Assembly (NCBI GenBank): GCA_029781865.1
Contig: JAKOVW010000035.1
Span: forward strand, 1 to 51,232
From: Bacteroidota bacterium
GTDB lineage: Bacteria > Bacteroidota > Bacteroidia > Chitinophagales > Saprospiraceae
DNA length: 51,232 nt
Direction: 5' to 3'
Position 1 is the stretch's first letter. Each line of letters starts with the position of its first letter. The position numbers and the translations under genes were made by a program. The notes below the pieces were generated by a model. It made no database searches. It saw only the letters and a list, made by a program, of their open reading frames with translations, and was not told where the DNA came from. Positions 18,273-27,083 of this stretch are shown here, piece by piece.

Positions 18273-18280
18273 TAACTTTG
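18273..18280 (+). promoter_or_regulatory. Candidate -7 box before purD
   Basis: TAACTTTG matches TAnnTTTG exactly and sits 15 bp before the purD ATG, which would give a very short leader. A TTTG occurs 14 bp upstream, shorter than the usual 19-21 bp spacing, so support is partial. The overlap supports ATG 18296 rather than the in-frame TTG at 18278 as the start. Confidence 0.35.
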
Positions 18281-18295
18281 CCGGGATTCTCTCAT

Positions 18296-19579
18296 ATGAA
18301 GAAAAATGTATTAATCCTGGGTTCCGGGGGAAGGGAACATGCCATTGCCTTAAAAGTCAGTCAAAGTGAGTTACTGGGCCAGCTTTTTGTAATGCCCGGC
18401 AATCCGGGTACAATGGATATTGCATTTCAATTACCCGGCGATCTCTCGGATCACGAAATGGTCAAATCCAATATTCTTGGTTTTGACATTGATATCGTGA
18501 TTTGTGGTCCTGAAGTACCTTTATCAGAAGGGCTCATGGATTCGATTTTAAATACGGATTGGGCGTATAAACCTATTCTTGTAGGGCCTTGCCGTGAAGG
18601 CGCCAGATTGGAAAGCAGTAAGGCATTCTCCAAGGAATTTATGAAAAGACATCAGATTCCCACTGCCGCTTATCAGACGTTTTCTAAAGATCAGGAAAAT
18701 GAGGCCCTGGAGTTTATCAGTAAAATGTCTGTTCCTGTTGTGATCAAAGCATCCGGATTGGCTGCCGGTAAAGGGGTGGTCATCTGTCTTGATCATGCTT
18801 CTGCAAAAAAAGAACTGCGCGAAATGTTTCAGGGTAAATTCGGAGAGTCATCGGAAACGATAGTTATAGAAGAGTTTTTGTCTGGGATTGAATTTTCTGT
18901 TTTCATTTTAACCAATGGCAACCAATACGTTCTTTTACCGGAAGCTAAAGATTATAAGCGCATTGGCGTAGGTGACCAGGGACCTAATACGGGTGGAATG
19001 GGAGCAGTGTCACCGGTTCCCTTTTTAGATGAGTCCTTGTTGAAAAAAGTAAAGGATCAAATTATCCACACTACATTGAATGGATTAAAAAAAGACAACA
19101 TTCCCTATAAAGGATTTATTTTCTTTGGTTTAATTAATGTAAATGGCGATCCATTTGTCATTGAATACAATTGCAGATTAGGTGATCCGGAAACGGAGGT
19201 AATTCTGCCCAGGTTAAAGAATGATTTAATTGAATTGATTATTCAAATGGAAGAAGAACGCTTGGATCATGTTGAAATAGAGTTGGACTCCAGAACTGCT
19301 GTTACTATAATGTTGGTCAGTAAAGGATATCCTGATCAGTATGAAAAAGGAAAAGAAATTTTACTTCCTCCAGATATACCTGAAGATTCGTGTTTGTTTT
19401 ACGCCGGCACCAAACTGGAAGATCAGCTTTTAAAGACCAATGGTGGCAGAGTGATTTCTGTGACTTCTCTTGCTGCTACAATGCAATCCGCATTGAGCAA
19501 AAGTTTGAAATTGGCAGATGAAATAAAATACGAAGGAAAATATTATAGAAATGATATAGGGTTTGATCTGGGTGCATAA
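18296..19579 (+). CDS. purD: Phosphoribosylamine-glycine ligase (GAR synthetase)
   Basis: Catalyses the ATP-dependent joining of glycine to 5-phosphoribosylamine in the second step of de novo purine synthesis, in the cytoplasm. The 427-residue protein starts MKKNVLILGSGGREHAIA, the PurD N-domain dinucleotide-like loop, and has the ATP-grasp elements KASGLAAGKGVV, EEFLSGIEFSV, GPNTGGMGA and the metal-binding EYNCRLGDPETEV, followed by the C-terminal barrel-sandwich domain (TIMLVSKGYP...FYAGT). Length is normal for the family. murF-alr starts 67 bp downstream on the same strand, so the two may share a transcript. Confidence 0.97.
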   Translation: MKKNVLILGSGGREHAIALKVSQSELLGQLFVMPGNPGTMDIAFQLPGDLSDHEMVKSNILGFDIDIVICGPEVPLSEGLMDSILNTDWAYKPILVGPCREGARLESSKAFSKEFMKRHQIPTAAYQTFSKDQENEALEFISKMSVPVVIKASGLAAGKGVVICLDHASAKKELREMFQGKFGESSETIVIEEFLSGIEFSVFILTNGNQYVLLPEAKDYKRIGVGDQGPNTGGMGAVSPVPFLDESLLKKVKDQIIHTTLNGLKKDNIPYKGFIFFGLINVNGDPFVIEYNCRLGDPETEVILPRLKNDLIELIIQMEEERLDHVEIELDSRTAVTIMLVSKGYPDQYEKGKEILLPPDIPEDSCLFYAGTKLEDQLLKTNGGRVISVTSLAATMQSALSKSLKLADEIKYEGKYYRNDIGFDLGA

Positions 19580-19646
19580 TGAATTTTGCAATCGGTTCTG
19601 ACCTGATAAGAATATTCTGAATTTCAATCCACAAGAAGTTAACTGA

Positions 19647-22100
19647 ATGGAATATACCGTTCGAGAAATTGCATCCATACTCCATATTTCAGAGTACAAT
19701 GAGAAGCTTTCCGATTTGCTACTTCAGCATCCGGAAGTGGATAGCCGGTATATTATGAATCCTGAATCCACCTTGTTCTTTGCATTAAAAGGAAATCAGA
19801 CAGACGGTCATGAGTATATACCGGAATTAAAACAAAAAGGAGTTAAAGCATTTGTCGTTTCGGATAGCTATATGCAAAATGACGATTCGCTTTGTTTTAT
19901 AAGAGTGAAGGATGTTTTACATGCTTTGCAGAAATTAGCTGCATATCACAGATCGAGGTTTCTTATTCCTGTCATTGGCATAACCGGAAGCAATGGAAAA
20001 ACAATTGTCAAAGAATGGCTGGCCTCTATATTGCAAAGTAAGTTTAACATTTGTAAAAATCCTAAGAGTTATAATTCTCAATTGGGTGTAGCGCTTTCGG
20101 TATTGGAGTTGAATGAGTCTCATCAGCTGGGAATATTTGAAGCAGGTATTTCCAAAGCCGGAGAAATGAAAAATTTACAAGAGATGATTCAACCGACCAT
20201 AGGTCTGTTGACAAATATAGGCGATGCACACCAATCGGGTTTTTCAGGAATGGAAGAAAAAACGCTTGAAAAGTTAATCCTGTTTGAAGGGGTTTCAAAA
20301 TTTGTGTATTGCAAAGATTATGAAAGCGTGGATTATCATCAGAAGAATCACCTGAACACTGTTACCTGGTCCGGAAAAGCGGATGCAGATTATCAATTAG
20401 TTCAGCGTTCCAGGCAAGATCACGGGATGATCCTTCACATAAAGCATGCAGACAGTTTGTTTCAGTTTGCTTTGAATTTTGAGAATGAAGCATCGATCGA
20501 AAACAGCATGCATTGTATTGTTATGGCTTTGGAATTCGGGTTAAATCCTGCGGTTGTTCAAAATGGATTGAACCAGTTGCATAACCTAACGATGCGTTTG
20601 GAGCAAAAAGAAGGGATTAATGGATGCATACTGATCAACGATAGTTACAGTCTGGATTTTAAATCCTTGCAACTGGCCTTGCAGTTTGTCGATCAGCAAA
20701 ATCATCAAATGCCCAGAACGCTTATTCTAAGTGATTTTGCGGAACAAAAAATGAATGTTGATTTATGGTCGTCTATTGCCTATTTGATTAATACTTATCA
20801 GATCCAAAAACTTATCGCAGTTGGAAAACAAATTAAAACAATTCAAAAAAGTCTGCAACCGGATATCCATTATCATCAATTTGATTCTACGGAAAAATTA
20901 ATTGAAAATCTGGATTCGCTTTATTTGAAAGATGAATTGATTTTGATTAAAGGTGCAAGAAAATATCAGTTGGAGAGCGTTTTTCATCTTTTGAGTTTAT
21001 CTAAACACGATTCCATTCTCGAAATAGATCTCAAAGCAATTACCCATAATCTGCAGGTCTACAGATCTATGTTGAATAAGCACACAAAGATCATGGCTGT
21101 TGTAAAGGCTGCAGCTTATGGAAGTGGACACTATGAAATTGCCAAATTGCTCGAGCATAAAAAAGTAGATTATCTCGCAGTGGCTTATCCGGATGAAGGA
21201 ATCATTTTAAGGCAAAAAAATATTCAATTGCCAATCATGGTGATGAATGCGGGTACTGCCGATTTTTCAACGTTATTGGATTATCATTTGGAACCTGAGA
21301 TTTTTTCGATGCAGCAATTAAAACGTTTGTTGAAAGAAATCGGTAAAAATGCCATAATTAAAATTCATCTCAAACTGGATACGGGAATGCATCGGCTTGG
21401 ATTTATGCAGGAAGATCTCAATGAATTAATTCCGTTCTTATCCCAAAATCCACAAATCAAAGTAAAGAGCATTTTTTCACATCTTGCCGGAAGTGATAAT
21501 GAGTTGTGGGACGAATTCACACGAGTCCAGTCGGGTTCATTTGAGCAAATGACCAACAGACTGCTAGAAGTGATTCCGGATAAGCCTTTACTGCATTTAC
21601 TGAACTCAGGAGGAATAGCACGTCATCATTCATTGCAGTATGATATGATCCGGCTGGGCATAGGTATGTATGGTATCGATTCGAATCCATCCATTGCAAG
21701 CCAGCTCGAAAAAGCACATACATTGAAAACCAGGGTCTGCCAGGTAAAATGGCTGGAAGCCGGAGAAACGGTGAGTTATAACCGATCTGGTGCTTTGGAA
21801 ACCAGAAAGAAAATCGCAGTATTGTCAATAGGCTATGCAGATGGATTGCCAAGAAATGCCGGAATTAAGGGCTATTCAGTTTGGGCCAACAAATCAAGGC
21901 ATAATCTTAAAGGTCTGATTTGTATGGATCTGTGTATGGCAGATGTAAGTTCTATGGATAATGTTCAGGAGGGAACGGAAATAGAGATTTTCGGCAAGAA
22001 TGCACCTATCGAAGAATTGGCCGGATTGGTGGATACAATACCCTATGAAATCCTGTGTGGCATATCTCCGAGGGTCAAGCGGGTTTTTCTGCAGGATTGA
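19647..22100 (+). CDS. Bifunctional MurF ligase / alanine racemase fusion
   Basis: An 817-residue fusion known in many Bacteroidota. The N-terminal half (about 1-450) is MurF, which adds D-Ala-D-Ala to the UDP-MurNAc-tripeptide: ATP loop GITGSNGKT near residue 112 and NDSYSLD in the ligase core. The C-terminal part (about 455-817) is a PLP-dependent alanine racemase that makes D-Ala: LEIDLKAITHNL, catalytic Lys487 in VVKAAAYGSG, LKLDTGMHRLGF, MYGID and SIGYADGLPR. The PLP loop reads AAAYGSG rather than the common ANAYGHG. The fusion couples supply of D-Ala to its use in peptidoglycan synthesis. Confidence 0.95.
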   Translation: MEYTVREIASILHISEYNEKLSDLLLQHPEVDSRYIMNPESTLFFALKGNQTDGHEYIPELKQKGVKAFVVSDSYMQNDDSLCFIRVKDVLHALQKLAAYHRSRFLIPVIGITGSNGKTIVKEWLASILQSKFNICKNPKSYNSQLGVALSVLELNESHQLGIFEAGISKAGEMKNLQEMIQPTIGLLTNIGDAHQSGFSGMEEKTLEKLILFEGVSKFVYCKDYESVDYHQKNHLNTVTWSGKADADYQLVQRSRQDHGMILHIKHADSLFQFALNFENEASIENSMHCIVMALEFGLNPAVVQNGLNQLHNLTMRLEQKEGINGCILINDSYSLDFKSLQLALQFVDQQNHQMPRTLILSDFAEQKMNVDLWSSIAYLINTYQIQKLIAVGKQIKTIQKSLQPDIHYHQFDSTEKLIENLDSLYLKDELILIKGARKYQLESVFHLLSLSKHDSILEIDLKAITHNLQVYRSMLNKHTKIMAVVKAAAYGSGHYEIAKLLEHKKVDYLAVAYPDEGIILRQKNIQLPIMVMNAGTADFSTLLDYHLEPEIFSMQQLKRLLKEIGKNAIIKIHLKLDTGMHRLGFMQEDLNELIPFLSQNPQIKVKSIFSHLAGSDNELWDEFTRVQSGSFEQMTNRLLEVIPDKPLLHLLNSGGIARHHSLQYDMIRLGIGMYGIDSNPSIASQLEKAHTLKTRVCQVKWLEAGETVSYNRSGALETRKKIAVLSIGYADGLPRNAGIKGYSVWANKSRHNLKGLICMDLCMADVSSMDNVQEGTEIEIFGKNAPIEELAGLVDTIPYEILCGISPRVKRVFLQD

Positions 22101-22179
22101 TTAAAGAGCTTAGTTATAATAGATAGTTAATAAGTGGTACTAAGCTGCGATAAATAGGACTATGTATGTATCTGCTTAT

Positions 22180-22187
22180 TAATTTTG
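22180..22187 (+). promoter_or_regulatory. Candidate -7 box for the folding operon
   Basis: TAATTTTG matches TAnnTTTG and lies 28 bp before the ATG at 22216. No TTG is found at the right -33 spacing (the nearest is TATG 15 bp upstream), so this is a half match. Confidence 0.35.
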
Positions 22188-22215
22188 ACCGTTTATAAAA
22201 ATCATCAATTATTTT

Positions 22216-24177
22216 ATGAGATCAATTTATGTATTCTTTTTCCTGACGCTGGCAGGAGCTGGTTTCGGACAAGGCAAAGATCCTGTCCTGTTTACTGTGG
22301 CTGGTCAACCTGTTCATGTTTCAGAGTTTGATTATATCTATAATAAAAACAATGGAAAAGACGCAGACTATAGCAGAAAATCACTGACCGACTATTTGAA
22401 TTTGTATACCAAGTTTAAACTTAAAGTTCAGGCAGCCAGGGATATGCATGTGGATACCATTCCGGCTTTGATAAAAGAACTCGAAGGATACAGACAACAA
22501 CTCACTTCGAATTATTTGAATGACAAAGAAGTCACAGACCGTTTGGCCCGGGAAGTATATGAAAGGCAGAAAAAAGACCTGCTGCTCAATCATATTTTGT
22601 TTAGTCTAAGCCCTAATGCACAGGGGGCGGATACACTGGATGCCTATAATAAAGCGGCCAATGCGATCCGGATGATTAAAACGGGAATGAAATGGGAGGA
22701 TGTAGCCAAAATGTCCAATGATTTAAATTCAGCTCAGAAAGGCGGAAAACTCGGATGGTTCACATCGATGTTTCCGGATGGGTTTTACGACCTTGAAAAT
22801 GCCGCCTATGCCACTGCACCGGGTCAGATCTATCCAATTCCCATACGTACCCGTTTAGGCTATCATGTCTTGAGAGTAGAGGCTGAACGGCCCGCTTATA
22901 GAAGAATGGAAGCCGCACACATTCTGATCAAGAAAACGACAAAGGGTACCAATGATGTAGTTGCTCAGACCAGGGCTGACAGCATCTATAAAAAGATTAA
23001 AGAAGGACAAAGTTTTGAAGAACTGGCAAGAACCGTAAGTGACGATAAAACAACTTCTCCCCAAGGTGGAAATATCGGATACTTCGGGATTAATCAATTT
23101 GAGCCGGCATTCGAAGAAGCTGCATTTAAACTTGCAAAAGACGGAGATGTATCAATGCCTGTGTTATCAAGTATTGGATATCATATCATAAAACGTCTCA
23201 GGAGAGATGAGGAAATACCTTATGAAAGAGCCAAGAGAAAGATACAAGTAGATATCCAGAGAGATCAGCGTTTTAATGTTGCACAAAGTACATTTATTGA
23301 GAAGATAAAAGGAGAAGCAGGATACAAGGAAAATGCTGCTGCACTTAAGCATTTTGCCAGTCAAATGGATTCCAATTTTTACACGTATAAATGGCGTGTA
23401 CCGGATAGTCTGAAAAGCGAGACTCTGTTCACTTTAGGAAATAAAGAATTTAACAATATTGAATTTGCGGAATATGTTAAAACAAATACCCGCCAAAGAT
23501 TGCAGGGCAGTGATACCAAAGATATATTGGCAACCCTGAAAAATATGTTGAAAGAGTTTTCTTCACAGAAATGTCTTCAATTTGAAGAAGGTAAGCTGGA
23601 AGAAAAGTACGCTGATTTTAAAGCGTTGATGCGTGAATACCGTGAAGGTATTCTGTTATTTGAAGCTACAAAAAATGTCGTTTGGGACAGAGCTTCTGAA
23701 GATACAACAGGCCTTAAAGCCTTCTACGAAAAAAACAAAGCACAATACAAATGGGATGAGCGGGCTGTAATTCATTCGATCAATCTGGATACTACCGATA
23801 AAAAACTGGTGGATGAAATTTACAAGTTTGCGAAAAAGAATCCGATCGATAAGGTTATTGCAAAATATGATCCGGATAAAAAATTTATATCATACCAGAA
23901 AAATACAGCAGAAAAGAAATCACCTGATTCGTATAAAGGCATCGCTTTTGCAAAAGGAGCTATCACTGATCTGAATCTGGATTCCGGATTGACGAGCTAT
24001 TCCTTTAGAAAGGTGGAGGAAATTCTACCTCCGTCATTTAAATCCATTGATGAAGCCAGAGGATACATTATTGCAGACTATCAGGATTATTTGGAAATGA
24101 TGTGGGTCGATGAATTGAAAGCCAAGTACCCGGTTAAACTTAACGATGACGTATTCGGAAGCCTCGTAAAGAAATAG
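22216..24177 (+). CDS. Periplasmic double-PpiC peptidyl-prolyl isomerase
   Basis: A 653-residue secreted foldase with a signal peptide (MRSIYVFFFLTLAGAGFGQ). An N-terminal chaperone-like helical region (about 20-120) is followed by two parvulin/rotamase domains: the first about 120-225 (NHILFSL...GGKLGWF...RLGYHVLRV), the second about 230-335 (AHILIK...SPQGGNIGYFG...SIGYHIIKRL). The long C-terminal region is helical and without a recognised domain. It probably escorts outer-membrane or T9SS clients in the periplasm. It is first of three genes with tight spacing (9 bp to the next) that all carry SurA-like features. Confidence 0.9.
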   Translation: MRSIYVFFFLTLAGAGFGQGKDPVLFTVAGQPVHVSEFDYIYNKNNGKDADYSRKSLTDYLNLYTKFKLKVQAARDMHVDTIPALIKELEGYRQQLTSNYLNDKEVTDRLAREVYERQKKDLLLNHILFSLSPNAQGADTLDAYNKAANAIRMIKTGMKWEDVAKMSNDLNSAQKGGKLGWFTSMFPDGFYDLENAAYATAPGQIYPIPIRTRLGYHVLRVEAERPAYRRMEAAHILIKKTTKGTNDVVAQTRADSIYKKIKEGQSFEELARTVSDDKTTSPQGGNIGYFGINQFEPAFEEAAFKLAKDGDVSMPVLSSIGYHIIKRLRRDEEIPYERAKRKIQVDIQRDQRFNVAQSTFIEKIKGEAGYKENAAALKHFASQMDSNFYTYKWRVPDSLKSETLFTLGNKEFNNIEFAEYVKTNTRQRLQGSDTKDILATLKNMLKEFSSQKCLQFEEGKLEEKYADFKALMREYREGILLFEATKNVVWDRASEDTTGLKAFYEKNKAQYKWDERAVIHSINLDTTDKKLVDEIYKFAKKNPIDKVIAKYDPDKKFISYQKNTAEKKSPDSYKGIAFAKGAITDLNLDSGLTSYSFRKVEEILPPSFKSIDEARGYIIADYQDYLEMMWVDELKAKYPVKLNDDVFGSLVKK

Positions 24178-24186
24178 TTTTATCAA

Positions 24187-25050
24187 ATGTTTGATAAAAA
24201 ATATGTTCTGTATGCAGGTCTGATAATCATTCTATTCACTTGTTGTAAAAAGAAAGAATCACCGGTATCTACCAATAATGATGTTGCACTGGTAACGTAC
24301 GAGGGCCAGGAACTGCATTATGCAGACATTACTGAGCATGTTGCTGAAGAAATCCATGATCGGGACAGCCAGCAGGTTGTCGGAAATTATATTGAAAAAT
24401 GGATAAAAGAAAAGATCATGATTCATGAAGCGAAAGAACAAGTTAGCGATAAGAAGGAAATTGATCGTCTCACAGAAGATTTCCGAAATGATTTACTGCT
24501 TCTTAAGTACGAAGAGCAATTGATCAAACAAAAACTGGATACAGTAATTTCCGATGAAGAATTGTTGGATTATTACAAAAGCAATAAGTCCAGATATAAG
24601 TTGGAAAGTACAATTTTCAGATTTATATTTATAAAAGCAAATAAGCCCCTGGCTGATGCAAAAAACTTCGAAACGATTTGGAAAAATCTGAACTCGCGAA
24701 ATCTCCAAATGCTGAACTTATATTGTCAAAACAATGCTGACATTTGTTTTCTTAACCCGGAGCGTTGGTACAAATGGGAAGAAATAAAGCAATACATTCC
24801 GGCTAAATTTTTAAATGAAAACAATATACATGCTGGTGTAAACAGAGATTTTGCAGATTTTGAATTTGTATATCGCCTCAATTTTTTTGAAGTGGTGAGA
24901 CCCAATGAAGAGCCACCATTATCATTCTTAAGAGATCAGGCAACACAGGCTATATTGCATCAGCGGAAAATAAGTTTACTGGATAAAATAAAATCAGATC
25001 TCTATGAAAGAGAATTGAAAAGTAAAAAAATAATATTTACAAACAAATGA
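24187..25050 (+). CDS. Lipoprotein with SurA-N-like chaperone fold, no PPIase domain
   Basis: 287 residues with a lipoprotein signal (IIILFTC, Cys19 or Cys20 the lipidation site) followed by KKKE. The mature part begins VALVTYEGQELHYADITEHV, the typical start of SurA/PrsA-type N-domains, then helical segments rich in Glu/Lys. No rotamase motif (GGxLGW, GYHIIK) is present. Its stop overlaps the start of the downstream surA-like gene (ATGA at 25047-25050), so translational coupling is likely. Probably a membrane-anchored periplasmic chaperone working with its two neighbours; substrate unknown. Confidence 0.75.
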   Translation: MFDKKYVLYAGLIIILFTCCKKKESPVSTNNDVALVTYEGQELHYADITEHVAEEIHDRDSQQVVGNYIEKWIKEKIMIHEAKEQVSDKKEIDRLTEDFRNDLLLLKYEEQLIKQKLDTVISDEELLDYYKSNKSRYKLESTIFRFIFIKANKPLADAKNFETIWKNLNSRNLQMLNLYCQNNADICFLNPERWYKWEEIKQYIPAKFLNENNIHAGVNRDFADFEFVYRLNFFEVVRPNEEPPLSFLRDQATQAILHQRKISLLDKIKSDLYERELKSKKIIFTNK

Positions 25051-26414
25051 ATAGAATTCCTATGAAATATCTTTCAATAGTCAGTTTAATTCTTATTTCG
25101 GTCATAGCCCATTCCCAGGGAAAAGTTGTAGATAAAATCATTGCGAAGGTTGGAGGTGAAGTCATTCTCTATTCTGATTGGCAGGAACAAATTAGTTTTA
25201 TGAAGAGTCGACAGGGCAATAAAAGCAAAGAGGATAATGCATGTCCTGTTCTGGAAAATCTTCTGATCCAGAAATTTATGGTCAACAGAGCGAAAGTCGA
25301 CAGCATTGAAATCAAAGATGAAGAAATAGAACAACAATTGAATGCCAGGATCGAACAAATACTGGCGTATTTTAATAATGATTATCAAAAATTCGAAGAG
25401 TATTATGGTCAGTCGGTATCGGATACAAGAGAGCGTTTCCGGGATGACCTTAAAAATCAACTGCTGGCCGAACGATTACAAAATAAAGTAATCGGCGACG
25501 TCCGGGTTACTCCGGAAGAGACCAAGGCCTTCTTTGATAAAATCCCTAAAGACAGTATCCCTTATTTTAATGCCGAAGTCGAATTGTCTGAAATCGTGTA
25601 TAAGCCTAAAGTAAATGCAGCGCAGCGTCAGGCGGCCAGGGAAAAACTGGAAAAAATTTTACAGCGGATTAAAGGAGGAGAAGACTTTTCCAAACTCGCT
25701 TCAGTGATGTCTGATGATCCGGGATCAGCCAAAAATGGGGGATCATTGGGATGGATGAAAAGAGGATCTCTCGTGCCGGAATTTGAAGCAGTAGCCTATG
25801 GTCTTGAAAAGGATTCCGTTTCAGGAATTGTTGAAACAGAATTTGGTCTGCACATCATAAAATTATTGGAACGCAGGGGAAATTCTATTTTGTGCAAGCA
25901 TATTTTAGTAAAGCCCAGAATTGAGGATGGTGATTATAAATTGGCGGAGAAATATCTTGATTCGATACGCACCAAGATTATCAAGGACTCTATCCCTTTT
26001 GAAAATGCAGTCAGGGTTTATTCAGACAAAAAATCGGAGTCTTATAATAACGGAGGTTTATTAATAAATCCGAAGACGGGTACGGCCAGCTTTGAGACCG
26101 GCGAACTCGATCCGGATGTATTTTTTGCCATTGATCCCTTAAAAGTCGGAGAGATTTCCAAACCTTTTTCAACGTTGGAACCAGATGGGACCAAGTCCTT
26201 CCGGATCGCGAGATTACAGGCAAAAAAGAATCCTCATAAGGCCAATCTTAAGCAGGATTATGCCAAAATTCAATTGGCAGCCAAAGAATTCAAAAAGAAT
26301 CAAAAGTTTCAGGAATGGTTGAGTAATCATGTGCCCAGGGCATATATTGAATTGGATCCCTATGTAAAATCCCATTGCCCCGATGTTGGCAGCTGGCTTA
26401 AAGCCGAAGAATAA
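25047..26414 (+). CDS. SurA-like periplasmic chaperone/peptidyl-prolyl isomerase
   Basis: 455 residues with a signal peptide ending near HSQG. The SurA N-terminal domain (KVVDKIIAKVGGEVILYSDW...) covers about 25-175. Two rotamase domains follow: 180-285 (ELSEIVYKP...GGSLGWMKRGSLVPEFE...FGLHIIKLLE) and 287-395 (CKHILVKP...YNNGGLLINP...FRIARL). SurA proteins help unfolded outer-membrane proteins cross the periplasm. The start could be the overlapping ATG at 25047 or the ATG at 25062, which gives a cleaner signal peptide (MKYLSIVSLILISVIAHS). Last gene of the three-gene operon. Confidence 0.92.
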   Translation: MNRIPMKYLSIVSLILISVIAHSQGKVVDKIIAKVGGEVILYSDWQEQISFMKSRQGNKSKEDNACPVLENLLIQKFMVNRAKVDSIEIKDEEIEQQLNARIEQILAYFNNDYQKFEEYYGQSVSDTRERFRDDLKNQLLAERLQNKVIGDVRVTPEETKAFFDKIPKDSIPYFNAEVELSEIVYKPKVNAAQRQAAREKLEKILQRIKGGEDFSKLASVMSDDPGSAKNGGSLGWMKRGSLVPEFEAVAYGLEKDSVSGIVETEFGLHIIKLLERRGNSILCKHILVKPRIEDGDYKLAEKYLDSIRTKIIKDSIPFENAVRVYSDKKSESYNNGGLLINPKTGTASFETGELDPDVFFAIDPLKVGEISKPFSTLEPDGTKSFRIARLQAKKNPHKANLKQDYAKIQLAAKEFKKNQKFQEWLSNHVPRAYIELDPYVKSHCPDVGSWLKAEE

Positions 26415-26625
26415 AGCATTTCTTATTTAAGGACTACTTTTTAAATTCTTGATCCATCTGGTTGGTATAATTGAAATCAACTTCAATCCTTAACCGTATT
26501 CCGGAATTTCTTGCTGGACAAACTTTGAACTGATTCCCTTTTTCAAGCAATCCTATCGGCGGTTTTAATTATTGTAAATCAGTTAGTTATGAATTGGAAT
26601 TCTTAATGGTAGGCTGCAACGGGAC
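26415..26625. other. Intergenic, no gene seen
   Basis: After the surA-like stop there is no convincing ORF on either strand. A short inverted repeat (ATTGAA..TTCAAT near 26470-26490) is too weak to call. Stretch 26730-27040 is likewise AT-rich and without a gene. Confidence 0.6.
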
Positions 26626-26720
26626 AAAAAAAAAGAGATCGGTTTATACCCCCCAGCAAACCGATCTCAAAAATTGTCTCGTATCCAATTCTTTGGGTAC
26701 GTATCCGGTTTCCCGGACGA
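26626..26720 (-). ncRNA. Candidate structured small RNA ending in a strong terminator
   Basis: Read on the minus strand, three hairpins follow one another: TCCGG-GAAA-CCGGA (26717-26704, a GNRA tetraloop that exists only in the minus-strand reading), an imperfect GTACCC..GGATAC hairpin (26700-26681), and an 11-bp perfect stem GAGATCGGTTT/AAACCGATCTC (26668-26635) followed by nine T. The heptamer CGTATCC is repeated at 26680 and 26700. No minus-strand coding gene lies upstream, since the flanking genes are both on the plus strand, so the terminator must end a separate transcript. No promoter was convincingly found and no RNA family is recognised. Confidence 0.5.
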
Positions 26721-27042
26721 TAAATGTGTTGCATAAATCTTGCCAATTTTGATAAAAATCAAAAAAAAATCACATATTTCCCATTTTTTGAAATCTCAGA
26801 TTTTATAAATAACTATAAGTCAACATTTTATAGAACCTCACTAAATTGTATTTTAGATTTCCATACTATGTAATAGAATGTAAAAAGCTTGGTATATGTA
26901 ATGATGGATTCATAAATCTGTTTCCTACACTTCGAGTGTATCAATTATGTTCTGATTTCAATTTGAGGAGTTACCGGAAATTCTAACATTGGAAACTCAA
27001 GGGAGCAGGCTGGTATAAGTCAAAATGGCAGATATTTCTTAA

Positions 27043-27057
27043 TGGCACGTACTTTGA
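27043..27057 (+). promoter_or_regulatory. Sigma-54-like element upstream of htpG
   Basis: TGGCACG-N4-TTGA matches the sigma-54 consensus TGGCACG-N4-TTGC except for the last base, and sits about 27-41 bp before the ATG, which leaves room for a start site near 27068. The flanks also form a GTCAAA...TTTGAC inverted repeat (27019-27058). Whether this organism has RpoN is not visible here. Confidence 0.3.
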
Positions 27058-27083
27058 CAAGCCTTGAGTAAAATTACTTATCC

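Noticed and set aside
26635-26668. Terminator of the surA-like gene on the plus strand
   Set aside because: The T run follows the stem only on the minus strand; the plus-strand side has AAAAATTG.
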